Shown here piece after piece: positions 41,524 to 50,657 of a stretch of 64,000 bases of DNA. The translations under genes and the position numbers were made by a program. This stretch comes from Bin87 sp965261195 (GTDB lineage Bacteria; Chloroflexota; Dehalococcoidia; Lucifugimonadales; UBA3495): positions 2,294,001-2,358,000 of the forward strand of contig OZ253455.1 of the NCBI GenBank assembly GCA_965261195.1. Direction: 5' to 3'. Position 1 is the first letter of the stretch. Every line of letters starts with the position of its first letter. The notes under the pieces were generated by a model that did not search any database, had not been told where the DNA came from, and worked only from the letters and a program-made list of their open reading frames with translations.

Positions 41524-42783
41524 TTAAAACAACGGCTGCTGCGCTTCCGGCGATGCGGAGGGCCCAATGCGGCTGATGGCGTCGAACCAGTCCTCTATGG
41601 AGTAGAAGGTGCGGTGGTTGAAGTTGCGTAAAAACGGATGCTCCAGGCCGTCGTCTGATGGGTCGGCGTACATCAGCACCGGGCGGGCCGGCTCAGCGGT
41701 GTGTGAGGCGTACATCAGCTCGGAGTACATGCCGGTGGACAGTCGCCCGCCCATCGTGATGCGGTAACCGGCGACGCATTGCGCCTGCTCCACCATGGTC
41801 AAATCCCGATGCCGAATCTGGTTTTCCAGGTCGTCCCACACCTCCAGCGCCTCCTGCGGATCCAGCGTCATCGGGTAGGTTGGCGGGCGGCCCTCGCTCA
41901 GCGTGCCAGTCAACGTCAGCGGCCAGCGCGCCTCAGCTTCGCAGATGGTTAGCTCCGACACATCATGGGCGACGGCGGCCTGCGCCTTGGCCTGCACCTG
42001 CGGCGTGCCCTCGTCCAGCGTCAACGGATCGAACACGATGAAGCGGCGGTGCAATTCGGTGCGGATGTCGTCGATGGTCGCGCGGAGGTCAGCATCGTCG
42101 CGCAGCGCAGTTATCGGGAAGCTGGAATAGACCAGCGGGTATTGGCGCCGGGCGAAGATGAGGCGGTACAGCATTTCGGCGGGGTGCTTCACGCCGACCA
42201 CGTAGTGGGGCACGTCGCGCTGTTCGTACAGGTTGCGGGCCAGCAGGTCGGCCATGGCGATTTCGGCGCTGCGCCACGCCAGAATCTCGCGGAGACGCAG
42301 CCGGAAGTTGGTGTGCTGGTCGGCATCCCGACGCTGCATGACGGCGTGAATGTCCAGCATATCGTCGACCAGCGTGATGATGCAGTCGGGTCGCCACCGG
42401 CGGATGGTGGGCACGTCAATCAGCGAAAACTGCCTTCCGCTGGTGTAGTAGGTCAGATGGGCGGCAATGAGGCTGTGGCGCGGGTCGATGGCCTCCAGCT
42501 GCTCGGCGATGCCCAGGCCGGCCCGGCGCCAGGACGCCAGCTGGTAGGTGGGCCGGAATGACGCCAGGGCGCTGGCCAAGTCGTCGCCCTGCGCGGCAAT
42601 GGCGTCCTCCACGTTGGCCACCAGCACGTCGCGGGGGTTGGCGGCGGGAGCGTCGGGAACGTCGCCGTGGGCGGTGAGCCGGCCAATCAGGTTAGCAATC
42701 ACCACCCCCTTGTCCACCCCCGAAGTGCCAGCCAGCAAAGCGCGCATGGGGGTTAGGATGGAGGGAAGGGCGGGAGATGTCAA
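41524..42783 (-). CDS. Unknown protein with P-loop-like N-terminus, next to DarTG
   Basis: 419 residues. MRALLAGTSGVDKGVVIANLIGRL (from residue 13) resembles a Walker A loop, G-x4-G-x-x-K-G, as in nucleotide or adenylate kinase-like proteins. Mid-region LIDVPTIRRWRPDCIITLVDDMLDIHAVMQRR looks like a Walker B/substrate part. The C-terminus (MGGRLSTGMYSELMYASHTA, VLMYADPSDDGLEHPFLR) is reminiscent of nucleoside 2-deoxyribosyltransferase-like folds. It is 6 bases downstream of darG on the same strand, so probably in the same operon. A third component of the toxin-antitoxin system is possible (inference). Confidence 0.6.
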   Translation of the reverse strand: MTSPALPSILTPMRALLAGTSGVDKGVVIANLIGRLTAHGDVPDAPAANPRDVLVANVEDAIAAQGDDLASALASFRPTYQLASWRRAGLGIAEQLEAIDPRHSLIAAHLTYYTSGRQFSLIDVPTIRRWRPDCIITLVDDMLDIHAVMQRRDADQHTNFRLRLREILAWRSAEIAMADLLARNLYEQRDVPHYVVGVKHPAEMLYRLIFARRQYPLVYSSFPITALRDDADLRATIDDIRTELHRRFIVFDPLTLDEGTPQVQAKAQAAVAHDVSELTICEAEARWPLTLTGTLSEGRPPTYPMTLDPQEALEVWDDLENQIRHRDLTMVEQAQCVAGYRITMGGRLSTGMYSELMYASHTAEPARPVLMYADPSDDGLEHPFLRNFNHRTFYSIEDWFDAISRIGPSASPEAQQPLF

Positions 42784-42789
42784 CTGGTA

Positions 42790-43872
42790 TCAGATGAGGC
42801 GGGGTTGGATAGTGGCATCGTTACCCCACACATCCGGCAACCAGCCCTTGCTAGCGAGCGTCTCACACGCCAAAGCGATTTGTTCCCTATAAAACATTTT
42901 CTTGCGCGTGTTCCAGCTGTACGTTTTCTGGACAGCTTCATCGACATTTCTGGCGCCTTCATCTGTGATTACCCAATGGACCGTAGCTAACAACTCCAAC
43001 CCGAAAGGCGTCTCGAATCCATCGACGAGTTCAATAACTTTGTCCAAACGCTCATCGGTAGCCGGTTTGTCATGTAGAAAGGCTGTAGCGGCGGAGACCG
43101 CACCGGGAATTATGTGAAGCTGTTTGTCAGGAGCATCCCCTCCATCCGAATAACCGGATATAAAATGCCCCTCTACCGCGTGGAGGACCTGACCCATATT
43201 CTCCGCGAATGGCCCATATTGCGCTTTCGCATAGCGTAGGCGCAACGGTTCGCCAGCTTCTGCCAGGAAATACATAAGCTTATGTACTTCCAGCAAGGTC
43301 ACGAAAGGGTCCATCAACCCGCCGAGGTAATTGTGCATCAACATAACCAGCGCCGCCCGTCCCGGCGTCATTTCAGGCGCCTCGGTCAAGCGGGCCATAA
43401 CGCGGGCATCCGGCGGGCCTGACGGCTCGAAAACAACTATCTGCACATCGACAGCCAGTTCACTCAGCGCTGCGTCAATCCGCGAGCGCACCTCAGCCCA
43501 ATCCAAACCGCCGAGACCACTGCCCAGCGGTGGCAGTGCAATGGATTGAATCCGTCGTTCCCGGATTTCATTGACTAGCGCAACCAAACCGGATTCAATA
43601 TCAGCGATGCGGCTTTTGCCGCGCCAATGCCGCTTGGTTGGGAAATTGATGATGTACCTGGGGTAGTCCAGGCGTTCCATTTCATAGACGAACATCTGGC
43701 CCGGCTCAACCTCGCCCATCTTGCAGGCTTTGGCGTAAGCCTTGAAATTATCCGGGAATGCCTTCTTGAACTGCAATGCCACACCACGCCCCATAACCCC
43801 AACGCAGTTCACGGTGTTCACCAGGGCTTCCATCTTTTCCGACAGGACGTCCCCCACCTTGTACTCAATCAT
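42790..43872 (-). CDS. darG: DarG-like macrodomain antitoxin (ADP-ribosylglycohydrolase)
   Basis: 360 residues from ATG at 43872. N-terminal macrodomain: MIEYKVGDVLSEKMEALVNT, VNCVGVMGRGVALQFKKAFP and LPPLGSGLGGLDW; it removes ADP-ribose from DNA bases modified by DarT. The C-terminal ~180 residues (HNYLGGLMDPFVTLLEVHKL, LRLRYAKAQYGPFAENM) are the DUF4065-like part that binds the toxin. Lies 14 bases after darT on the same strand, the standard DarTG layout. Lower GC than the flanks suggests transfer. Confidence 0.93.
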   Translation of the reverse strand: MIEYKVGDVLSEKMEALVNTVNCVGVMGRGVALQFKKAFPDNFKAYAKACKMGEVEPGQMFVYEMERLDYPRYIINFPTKRHWRGKSRIADIESGLVALVNEIRERRIQSIALPPLGSGLGGLDWAEVRSRIDAALSELAVDVQIVVFEPSGPPDARVMARLTEAPEMTPGRAALVMLMHNYLGGLMDPFVTLLEVHKLMYFLAEAGEPLRLRYAKAQYGPFAENMGQVLHAVEGHFISGYSDGGDAPDKQLHIIPGAVSAATAFLHDKPATDERLDKVIELVDGFETPFGLELLATVHWVITDEGARNVDEAVQKTYSWNTRKKMFYREQIALACETLASKGWLPDVWGNDATIQPRLI

Positions 43873-43886
43873 TGGGCTACCTCCAG

Positions 43887-44576
43887 CTAGTAGTACCATT
43901 GCCGAATGACTTCAACCTTGGGCTTGTGAACGGCAGGTCCTATTGCCCTTAGGACTCGGTTGCCAATTTGTTGCGATAGTACACCAATTCGTGACACCAA
44001 ATACCACGGAAAGAACTGGTACGCCAAGAACTCCGCCTGCTTGGCTTCTTTGATTTCGCTAAGACGCCAGTCGTTCGCTGCTACCGCAGTCCAATTGATT
44101 TCACCTAGTTGGTCACGCCTAGCTCTGAACTGTGTATAACGCGCAGTTGCATTGGACAAAGAAAATGCCCAGAGATGTTCATTAACATCGGCCCAATCCA
44201 TCACCGAGTACAGGTCGGATTCAAGATGCACAATTGGTCCTTGGCCGCCTCTATACAGTAGGTTTGGGTGGTTGCCCATAGCTATTACGTAGAGCATCAC
44301 AGAACGCGGACAGAAGTAGAACGGTACGTAGTCCGCAACATGGGTACCGGGATGGCAGTGTACCGGCAGAAGTTTGCGGTCGTCCTTCATGCTGGGCATA
44401 CCGATCGTTGTGCCGATTTCCAGTCGGCCTGCCATTATCGTACCACTGAGTAAGCAGTCGTCACTGGCTATTGACGACAGCTTATCCCAGTGCAGGATGT
44501 GATATATCTTGGGGTTATTCGGAACCGGCATTGTTAGAGGCCTTGCCAATGCAATCGGTTGAGCATGATGTTTCAT
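43887..44576 (-). CDS. darT: DarT-like DNA ADP-ribosyltransferase toxin
   Basis: 229 residues (start ATG 44576; an internal ATG at 44531, MPVPNNPKIYHILH, fits the family start better). NPKIYHILHWDKLSSI, DRKLLPVHCHPGTHVADYVP, FYFCPRSVMLYVI and the KEAKQAEFLAYQFFPW segment with the likely catalytic Glu are the DarT (DUF4433) landmarks. DarT attaches ADP-ribose to thymine in single-stranded DNA, stopping replication; DarTG systems act against phage. Paired with darG immediately downstream. Confidence 0.92.
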   Translation of the reverse strand: MKHHAQPIALARPLTMPVPNNPKIYHILHWDKLSSIASDDCLLSGTIMAGRLEIGTTIGMPSMKDDRKLLPVHCHPGTHVADYVPFYFCPRSVMLYVIAMGNHPNLLYRGGQGPIVHLESDLYSVMDWADVNEHLWAFSLSNATARYTQFRARRDQLGEINWTAVAANDWRLSEIKEAKQAEFLAYQFFPWYLVSRIGVLSQQIGNRVLRAIGPAVHKPKVEVIRQWYY

Positions 44577-44714
44577 GTTGGTCGCTGTGGGTCTAATTTA
44601 CCTTGCCATTGGCTCTACGGCAACGGCCTGCCGACACTATGACCAACGCCCCATCATTCCCTATTCCCTCTATGCTAAACTACGCCCATCTACCTTCTAC
44701 GGAGCCACACCACC

Positions 44715-45842
44715 ATGACCAGCACTACCAAAGACCCCATCATCGTCATCGTTCAGCTCACCGGCGGCAACGATTATCTGAACACGGTTATTCCTTATGC
44801 CGATGGGCGGTATCACGATAACCGGCCCAGCGTCGGCATTGCGGCGGACGATGTACTGGCCATCGACGACAATCTTGGATTCCACCCGGCGCTGGTTGAA
44901 GTCAAGAATCTGTACGACGCCGGCAAGGTGGCCGTCATCAACGGCATCGGTTATCCGACGCCCAACCGCAGCCACTTCCGCAGCATGGACATCTGGCACA
45001 CCTGCGAACCGGAGAAGGTGGGCACCGAAGGTTGGCTGGGCCGGGTCATTCGCGACCTCGACCCGCACGCCGACAATGTGCTGACGGGCGTCAACTTCGG
45101 GCGCGGTCTGCCGCGGGCAATGGCCCTCACCGGCGTTCCAGTGGCATCGGTGGCCGTGCTGGAAACCTACGGTGTGCTGACCGGCATCCAGGGCGAGCCG
45201 GCACGCTCCAAGGCCCTGGACATTTTCGCCCGAATGTACTCTCCCACGGTGGGCCTGGGCGCAACGATGGATTACCTGGGGCAAACCGGCCTGGACGCAC
45301 TGCAAGGCGCCGACATCCTCAAAGCCGCCCCTGATATGTACACGTCCAGCGTCGAATATGCTGACACCTCAATTGCCCGAAACCTGCAGGGCATCGCCAA
45401 GGTGCTGACGGCCAACTTGGGCACCCGCGTTTTCTACACCCAGCAGGGCGGCTACGACACTCACGCCAGCGAGGCCACGGTGCATCCCAGGCTGCTGGCC
45501 GACTTCAGCCGGGCGGTGGGCGACTTTTACGCCGACCTGCGTGAACACGACGTGGCTGACAACGTGGTAATCCTGGCATTCACCGAGTTTGGACGGCGCG
45601 TCAGGGACAATGGCAGCGGCACCGACCACGGCAGCGGCGGCGTGGCGTTTGCCATCGGAGACCCGGTGCGCGGCGGTATGTATGGAGAGTATCCGTCGCT
45701 GGCCCAAAACGACCTGCTGGAAGGCGACTTGGCCTTCAACACCGACTTTCGCGGCGTCTACGGCACACTGGTTGAACAGTGGCTCGGCCTGGACGCGAAT
45801 TCGGTGGTGGGCGGCCACTTCGAGCAGCTGGCGTTCGTGTAA
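44715..45842 (+). CDS. DUF1501 family protein
   Basis: 375 residues from ATG at 44715, with ACGGAG upstream. IVIVQLTGGNDYLNTVIPY, GYPTPNRSHFRSMDIWHT, GGYDTHASE, VILAFTEFGRRVRDNGSGTDHG and FNTDFRGVYGTL are the DUF1501 signature segments, including alkaline-phosphatase-superfamily-like metal residues (TEFGRR, DHG). No twin-arginine signal is present, unlike most members. Function unknown; probably hydrolytic. Confidence 0.9.
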   Translation: MTSTTKDPIIVIVQLTGGNDYLNTVIPYADGRYHDNRPSVGIAADDVLAIDDNLGFHPALVEVKNLYDAGKVAVINGIGYPTPNRSHFRSMDIWHTCEPEKVGTEGWLGRVIRDLDPHADNVLTGVNFGRGLPRAMALTGVPVASVAVLETYGVLTGIQGEPARSKALDIFARMYSPTVGLGATMDYLGQTGLDALQGADILKAAPDMYTSSVEYADTSIARNLQGIAKVLTANLGTRVFYTQQGGYDTHASEATVHPRLLADFSRAVGDFYADLREHDVADNVVILAFTEFGRRVRDNGSGTDHGSGGVAFAIGDPVRGGMYGEYPSLAQNDLLEGDLAFNTDFRGVYGTLVEQWLGLDANSVVGGHFEQLAFV

Positions 45843-45844
45843 AG

Positions 45845-46258
45845 ATGCGTAGCGCTGTCAAGCGAGGCATGACGCTGCCAGGGTCCACCATCGGAGGCAA
45901 AGGCGTGGGGACGTTCAACGTGGATTTCTCCGTTCGCAGCGCTGACGGCGACCGGAGTCTGGAACTGGTCGGCATGGTCGACACCGGAGCGCTTTATTCC
46001 ATAATCCCGGCGTCCGTTCTGGATGACCTGGGCACCGCCCGAGACGAGCAGGGACATTTCTACCTTGCCGACGGTTCAGTTATTGATATGTCAATCGGTA
46101 TCGCGCTCATAGAAATTGATGATCGCAGCAGGACCGTCCATGTCGCCTTCGGGCCCGCTGATGACGTCGTTCTCATTGGCGCTATGACCCTGGAGCGATT
46201 CGGTGTGGCGGCAGATCCAGTACACGAACGACTAGTGCCGGCCAGGGTCACGATGTGA
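45845..46258 (+). CDS. Retropepsin-like aspartyl protease domain protein
   Basis: 137 residues. GMVDTGALYSIIP carries the D-T-G catalytic triad of clan AA, and VLIGAMTLERFGVAADP matches the second hydrophobic-Gly segment (the LLG-like motif) of single-domain bacterial aspartyl proteases. It must dimerise to be active. Start ATG 45845 right after the DUF1501 stop, so co-transcribed. Role unknown; relatives often occur beside toxin-antitoxin genes. Confidence 0.78.
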   Translation: MRSAVKRGMTLPGSTIGGKGVGTFNVDFSVRSADGDRSLELVGMVDTGALYSIIPASVLDDLGTARDEQGHFYLADGSVIDMSIGIALIEIDDRSRTVHVAFGPADDVVLIGAMTLERFGVAADPVHERLVPARVTM

Positions 46259-46275
46259 GCTGCGGGTTTCTTTAA

Positions 46276-47715
46276 ATGGCTGTCCAGCACAACGATACCC
46301 AGCCGGCGATTCCCGGCGCGGCCATTTATGTTGACACCGAAAACCTGCGGGAGCCGGACCTGGCGCAGGATGTTATCGCACAGACGGTTGCCGACTGGCC
46401 GGCCGAATATCCGCCGGTGGGCAGCCTGTCGCTTTACGTGCGCGCCGACAAGGTGGCGCTGTGGCGGATGTGGGTTGAGGCCACCTACCCCGAGCTGGCG
46501 CGGCGGGTTCGCGGTGTCCAGCATTTCAGCCGGGAGATGGCCAAAAACTCGGCCGACCTGGCCATCACCGCCGATGCCATTGGCGATCTGGCAGCGGGTC
46601 AGGCCAGCTACATCGCGGTTATCAGCAACGACAGCGATTTCGGCGCCCTGTTCGTCAAGGTGCGCGAGATGGCGTCGGAACGGGGCTGGGATCACTCGCC
46701 GTTCCTGTGGGTCACCGCGCCGGCCGGCGGCGGAGTTTCGCCGGAAATCGAACGGTTCATTCCCGACCGTTTCCGCTGGAATCTGCCGAGTGTGGCCCGC
46801 GCCAATCCTTTAGGAACGTGGACGCCAACACGGCCACGGCCTCCGGCCGTTACGCGTAAACCGACCTCCCAGCCTCCGGCGGGAGCCTCAATCGCGCCGA
46901 CTCCGGTTCCGGCGATTACCCCGACACCGGCGGCTACTCCGAGTCCGACGCCAGCAGCGACGCCATCGAAGGCCACGGTTCCCGCCCCCAAAGCCCGACC
47001 GACCGCCGCAACCCCGAGTGTCAGCGCCGACGATATTGCCGACGAACTAATCCGCCAGTTGCCGGTGGGCAGATTCAAGGCCGGGGACGCGCAGAAAATC
47101 ATCAAGGCGCGCTGGCCCAACCATACCTCTGCCGATACCGCCGCCAGTTTCGGGCAATACCTGATCCGGGCCGTGTGGCCGAAACTGGAGCAGCGGGGTG
47201 TTGTGATGACCCGCACCATCTCGCCCCGCATCTACGAGATTACCGAAGCGGTCAAATCTTCCGCCGGAGCAAGCGCAGGACCCGCACCCCGGAAACGGCT
47301 CGAAGTTGCCAAACCAGAACCGGCGCCTGAACCCAGACCCGCTGCGGCGCCTTCCAGCAGCGAACCTGCCCCGGAACAGCTGACGTCCGAACCAGAACCG
47401 GCGCCGGCGCCTGAACCCAGACCCGCTGCGGCGCCTTCCAGCAGCGAACCTGGTCCAGAGCAGCTGGCGGCCGAAGTAGCAGAGGGCATCTCCGAGGACG
47501 TTTTCAAGGCTGCCGAGGCCCAGCAGGCCATCCGTGAGCGTTGGCCCGCTCATGCAACCGCGTCCTACTCCGCGCAACGGTTCGGCATCTGGTTCGCCGA
47601 GCATCTCTGGCCCATTATGCAAGCCCACGGCGTGCAGATCGCCACCGAGAAGCCTCGCCGCTACGAGATGACGCCCGACGCGCGGCACCGCCTGGTCAGC
47701 CAGGCCACCGTCTAA
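46276..47715 (+). CDS. NYN-domain (LabA/DUF88) RNase-like protein with two winged-helix repeats
   Basis: 479 residues. NYN/PIN-like domain at ~15-165: AIYVDTENL (D20), NSADLAITADAIGDL and VISNDSDFGALF provide the acidic metal site. A Pro/Ala/Thr-rich linker is followed by two related domains (~255-320 and ~395-475): AGDAQKIIKARWPNHTSADTA...RIYEIT and AAEAQQAIRERWPAHATASYSAQ...RRYEMT, winged-helix/OST-HTH-like. Between them lies a duplicated linker (PEPRPAAAPSSSEP twice). Likely an RNA-binding ribonuclease. Confidence 0.82.
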   Translation: MAVQHNDTQPAIPGAAIYVDTENLREPDLAQDVIAQTVADWPAEYPPVGSLSLYVRADKVALWRMWVEATYPELARRVRGVQHFSREMAKNSADLAITADAIGDLAAGQASYIAVISNDSDFGALFVKVREMASERGWDHSPFLWVTAPAGGGVSPEIERFIPDRFRWNLPSVARANPLGTWTPTRPRPPAVTRKPTSQPPAGASIAPTPVPAITPTPAATPSPTPAATPSKATVPAPKARPTAATPSVSADDIADELIRQLPVGRFKAGDAQKIIKARWPNHTSADTAASFGQYLIRAVWPKLEQRGVVMTRTISPRIYEITEAVKSSAGASAGPAPRKRLEVAKPEPAPEPRPAAAPSSSEPAPEQLTSEPEPAPAPEPRPAAAPSSSEPGPEQLAAEVAEGISEDVFKAAEAQQAIRERWPAHATASYSAQRFGIWFAEHLWPIMQAHGVQIATEKPRRYEMTPDARHRLVSQATV

Positions 47716-47850
47716 CCGGGCCACTTTCTAGCCAGGACGCCCTTTTTGCTGACACCATCCGGTTGACGCATCGTGGCGCTATAAGAGAACATAAGTTCGT
47801 ACCACCTGGCGAGTTCAAGTCGCCAGCGCCAAACCGGAGGGACGAACTTC

Positions 47851-49281
47851 ATGCTCATCAAACGTACTCCCGACCGCTACGAAAAACTCCACATCCTGGG
47901 CGGTATGGTCGCCGCGGACGACATTCTTACTGCCGGCAAGGCTTCTACCGACGCCGGCGGCGGCAAGTTTGCCAGCGGGTACGCTACCAGCGGCCCCAAT
48001 CGGGTAGCCTACTCTGACCTGCGCAAGAACCCGACCTCGGGCATTTACCGGGCCAGTATGCCCAACGGGAAGAAAATCAACCTGATGCGGGTGATGTTCA
48101 CTGACTTCTGCAAGATGGATTGCGCCTATTGCCCCAACAGCATCTACGTGCCGCGCCAGCGCTACGCCTTCAAGCGGGAGGAACTGGCCGACACCTTCAT
48201 GGAACTGCACAGCCGGCTGGCGGTGGATGGGCTGTTCCTCAGCTCGGGCATCGCCGGCGACGGCTCCAAAACTACACAACGGCTGGTGGAGACCGTCGAA
48301 ATCATCCGCAAGAAGCACGGTTTCAAGGGCTACATCCACATGAAGGTAATGCCCGGCGCCAATCGTGAGCTGGTGGAAAAGGCCCACCGGCTGGGCAGTC
48401 GTCTGTCGGTTAATATCGAAACGCCGGAGCCGGATATGATGCGGCGCATCAGCCCCCACAAGGATTTGCAGAAAGACATTCTGGATCCGATGTCCTGGAT
48501 TGACGGCCTTACCAAGGAGAGCAGCGGCGGCGCGGTGGGACAGGCGACACAGTTTGTGGTAGGGGCCGCTGATGAGTCGGACCGCCAGATTTACCGTCGC
48601 GTTGACCAGATGTACACCGACTGGAACCTAAAGCGGGTTTATTACCCGCCGTTCCGTCCGGCGCGCCACACTCCAATGGAGGAAAAGCCGCCGGTGCATT
48701 CCGGTAGAGAGCATCGGCTGTATCAGATGGACTGGCTGCGCCGCGTCTATCAGTTTGAGTCAAGCGAGATTGACCTGGCCTTTGACAACGGCGGGTTCCT
48801 CTCGCTGGAGCAGGATCCCAAAACTGTGATCGCCATGGAAAATCTGGACGCCTTCCCGATGGACCTGAATGCGGTCGGCAAAGACCAGCTGCTGCGTATC
48901 CCCGGCATCGGCCCGGTGTCCGCCGACCGCATCATGCAGAACCGGCGGCTCCACAGCATCGACAACTGGCGCGACCTGCAGGCAATGGGCGTGGTACGCA
49001 AGCGGGCCTGGCCCTACGTGGTATTCCCCGGCCAACGCCCACCCTCCGGCAAGCAGTTGCGCCTGGATATGTTCGGAGAGGCGCAAGACCGTCGTACCGC
49101 CGAGGCCGCCGGATTGACGCTGCCGGATCCCACCTCGCCGCTGCTGGCCGCATCGCTGGACGCAACGCCGGCGCTGGCATCGGCATCGGCATCGGCATCC
49201 AGTCTACCCGACCACGCCTGCATCCCCGGCAGCAAAGGCGCCATGTGCGCCGGCTGCCCGGTGAACCCGGCCAGCGGGTAG
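47851..49281 (+). CDS. Radical SAM protein, putative DNA modification/repair type
   Basis: 476 residues. Cluster motif C87-KMD-C91-AY-C94 binds the 4Fe-4S used to cleave S-adenosylmethionine. SSGIAGDGSKTTQ, YIHMKVMPGAN, SVNIETP and RVYYPPFRPARHTP follow, then a helix-hairpin-helix (LLRIPGIGPVSADRIMQNRR, near 350) that binds DNA. This order matches the rSAM family usually paired with a uracil-DNA-glycosylase-like protein; that partner is absent here. The tail holds a (GGCATC)n-encoded Ala-Ser run and CIPGSKGAMCAGC. Confidence 0.88.
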   Translation: MLIKRTPDRYEKLHILGGMVAADDILTAGKASTDAGGGKFASGYATSGPNRVAYSDLRKNPTSGIYRASMPNGKKINLMRVMFTDFCKMDCAYCPNSIYVPRQRYAFKREELADTFMELHSRLAVDGLFLSSGIAGDGSKTTQRLVETVEIIRKKHGFKGYIHMKVMPGANRELVEKAHRLGSRLSVNIETPEPDMMRRISPHKDLQKDILDPMSWIDGLTKESSGGAVGQATQFVVGAADESDRQIYRRVDQMYTDWNLKRVYYPPFRPARHTPMEEKPPVHSGREHRLYQMDWLRRVYQFESSEIDLAFDNGGFLSLEQDPKTVIAMENLDAFPMDLNAVGKDQLLRIPGIGPVSADRIMQNRRLHSIDNWRDLQAMGVVRKRAWPYVVFPGQRPPSGKQLRLDMFGEAQDRRTAEAAGLTLPDPTSPLLAASLDATPALASASASASSLPDHACIPGSKGAMCAGCPVNPASG

Positions 49282-49335
49282 GAAGGCGGTGGTACAACCC
49301 TCACCGCCCCAAAAGTGCAAAACTTGGAGACCATC

Positions 49336-50007
49336 GTGAATAAACTCGCCTTAATTCTTACCATCATCGCAGCCTCGGTGACTTTGCTTGCCTGTACTGC
49401 TCCGCCCCAGCCAACGGCAGCCCCCACGGCGACTCCAGAGCCTACGGCTACATCTGTCCCCACGCCGGCGCCAACGGCGACGCCCTATCCTACCTACACG
49501 CCATACCCAACTTACACGCCAGTACCCACGCCTACATCAACACCTACTCCGGCGCCTACCGCGGCGCCTTATCCTACCTACACGCCATACCCTACCTATA
49601 CGCCGGCCCCGACTCCTACAAGGACACGCCGCCCAACACCAACTCGTAAGCCTACGCCAACAATAGACATATCAAGCCTTTCGATTTGTGATGTGATACA
49701 GGTCGGAAGGCGAAAGGGGCATTCAGATACTGATTTGCTCAAGATAGCAAAAACTTCAGGAGTGACACAATTGGCGTTTATAGCTACAGCAGCTAAGGAA
49801 TGTGAAATATACATAGTACCGCCCTCAGGGACGATTAATGATAGTTCGTGCGACGAGATAATTAATGTGTGGAACCAAGCAAAACGCCTATTGGTTACAG
49901 ATGCGGAAGTCCTCGAATACCTCCGATCTGGAAAGGCTGACTTGGGGATGTCGGTTGATGCATTCATTTTTCTTCTGCGCGTATGCGGTATAAATTTGGA
50001 GCATTGA
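49336..50007 (+). CDS. Lipoprotein with tandem PYPTYTP linker repeats
   Basis: 223 residues from GTG at 49336 (TTGGAGACC upstream). Signal LALILTIIAASVTLLAC with lipobox Cys at 20; lipid-anchored. The linker (~25-110) has PYPTYTPYPTYTP twice and many PTPT units, then a domain with ICDVIQVGRR, KECEIYIV, SSCDEIINVW and VCGINLEH, whose Cys pattern may form disulfides. The domain recalls that of the passenger at 29594. Long repeats should be hypervariable in length. Confidence 0.82.
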   Translation: MNKLALILTIIAASVTLLACTAPPQPTAAPTATPEPTATSVPTPAPTATPYPTYTPYPTYTPVPTPTSTPTPAPTAAPYPTYTPYPTYTPAPTPTRTRRPTPTRKPTPTIDISSLSICDVIQVGRRKGHSDTDLLKIAKTSGVTQLAFIATAAKECEIYIVPPSGTINDSSCDEIINVWNQAKRLLVTDAEVLEYLRSGKADLGMSVDAFIFLLRVCGINLEH

Positions 50008-50243
50008 TAACCTGTCGAAGCGCATTATCAGAATATACCCCACGGTCCGACAACGTGCTCCGAACCGGGCGCGGCAGTGCACTAAACTGGAAATCGCCCC
50101 CTTGCTCACTGGAAAGGTTGATCCCATGCCACCGTCCTACATTGACCGAATTACCGGTGAGCCTAGCCAGTGGGTAACGCTGACACCTGTTATAATTTTG
50201 TCTAACAGGATTGGCGGATGTTTGTTTGCGGGAAAATAGTTAC

Positions 50244-50597
50244 ATGGTAGTGGACGAACACATTCAAACAGCACAAAATTTTCTGGCCGCGTCAGAGCGG
50301 GAGTTTGCTGCCGGGGATTTGCTGCAAGGGTCGGAGAAACTTTGGGGGGCCGCTGCTCACGCTGCCATCGCTCTGGCCCAACAACGTGGCTGGCCGCATC
50401 GCAGCCATCGCTCCCAGAAAAACGCCATTGAACGGTTTGCCGAAGAAAACGATGATCCATTGCTGGCGTCGGATTTTGGCGTGGCGGAGAAGTTTCACCG
50501 GAATTTCTATCATGATGACATGGAGGACTTCGAGCTGGCCGCTGAACGTCCGAAAGTCCGACGTTTCGTAATGCGGGCGTTGGCGTTGATCGGTTAA
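50244..50597 (+). CDS. PaREP1/HEPN-like small protein (solitary, divergent)
   Basis: 117 residues. Core present but altered: GDLLQGSEKLWGAAAHAAIALA, RSHRSQKNAIERFAEEND and VAEKFHRNFYHDDM. K-F-H-R-N-F lacks the R-x4-H spacing of the array copies. Start ATG 50244. Probably a separate lineage of the family. Confidence 0.7.
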   Translation: MVVDEHIQTAQNFLAASEREFAAGDLLQGSEKLWGAAAHAAIALAQQRGWPHRSHRSQKNAIERFAEENDDPLLASDFGVAEKFHRNFYHDDMEDFELAAERPKVRRFVMRALALIG

Positions 50598-50657
50598 CGA
50601 GCCATGACCGCCGGTTGCCCGGTGAACGTGGCGGCAGGCTGACTGCCCGGCCACCGA

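Noticed and set aside
46276..46300. Aspartyl protease and NYN gene as one toxin-antitoxin pair
   Set aside because: They are adjacent and collinear but the NYN protein is long with regulatory domains, and nothing in the protease suggests an antitoxin.
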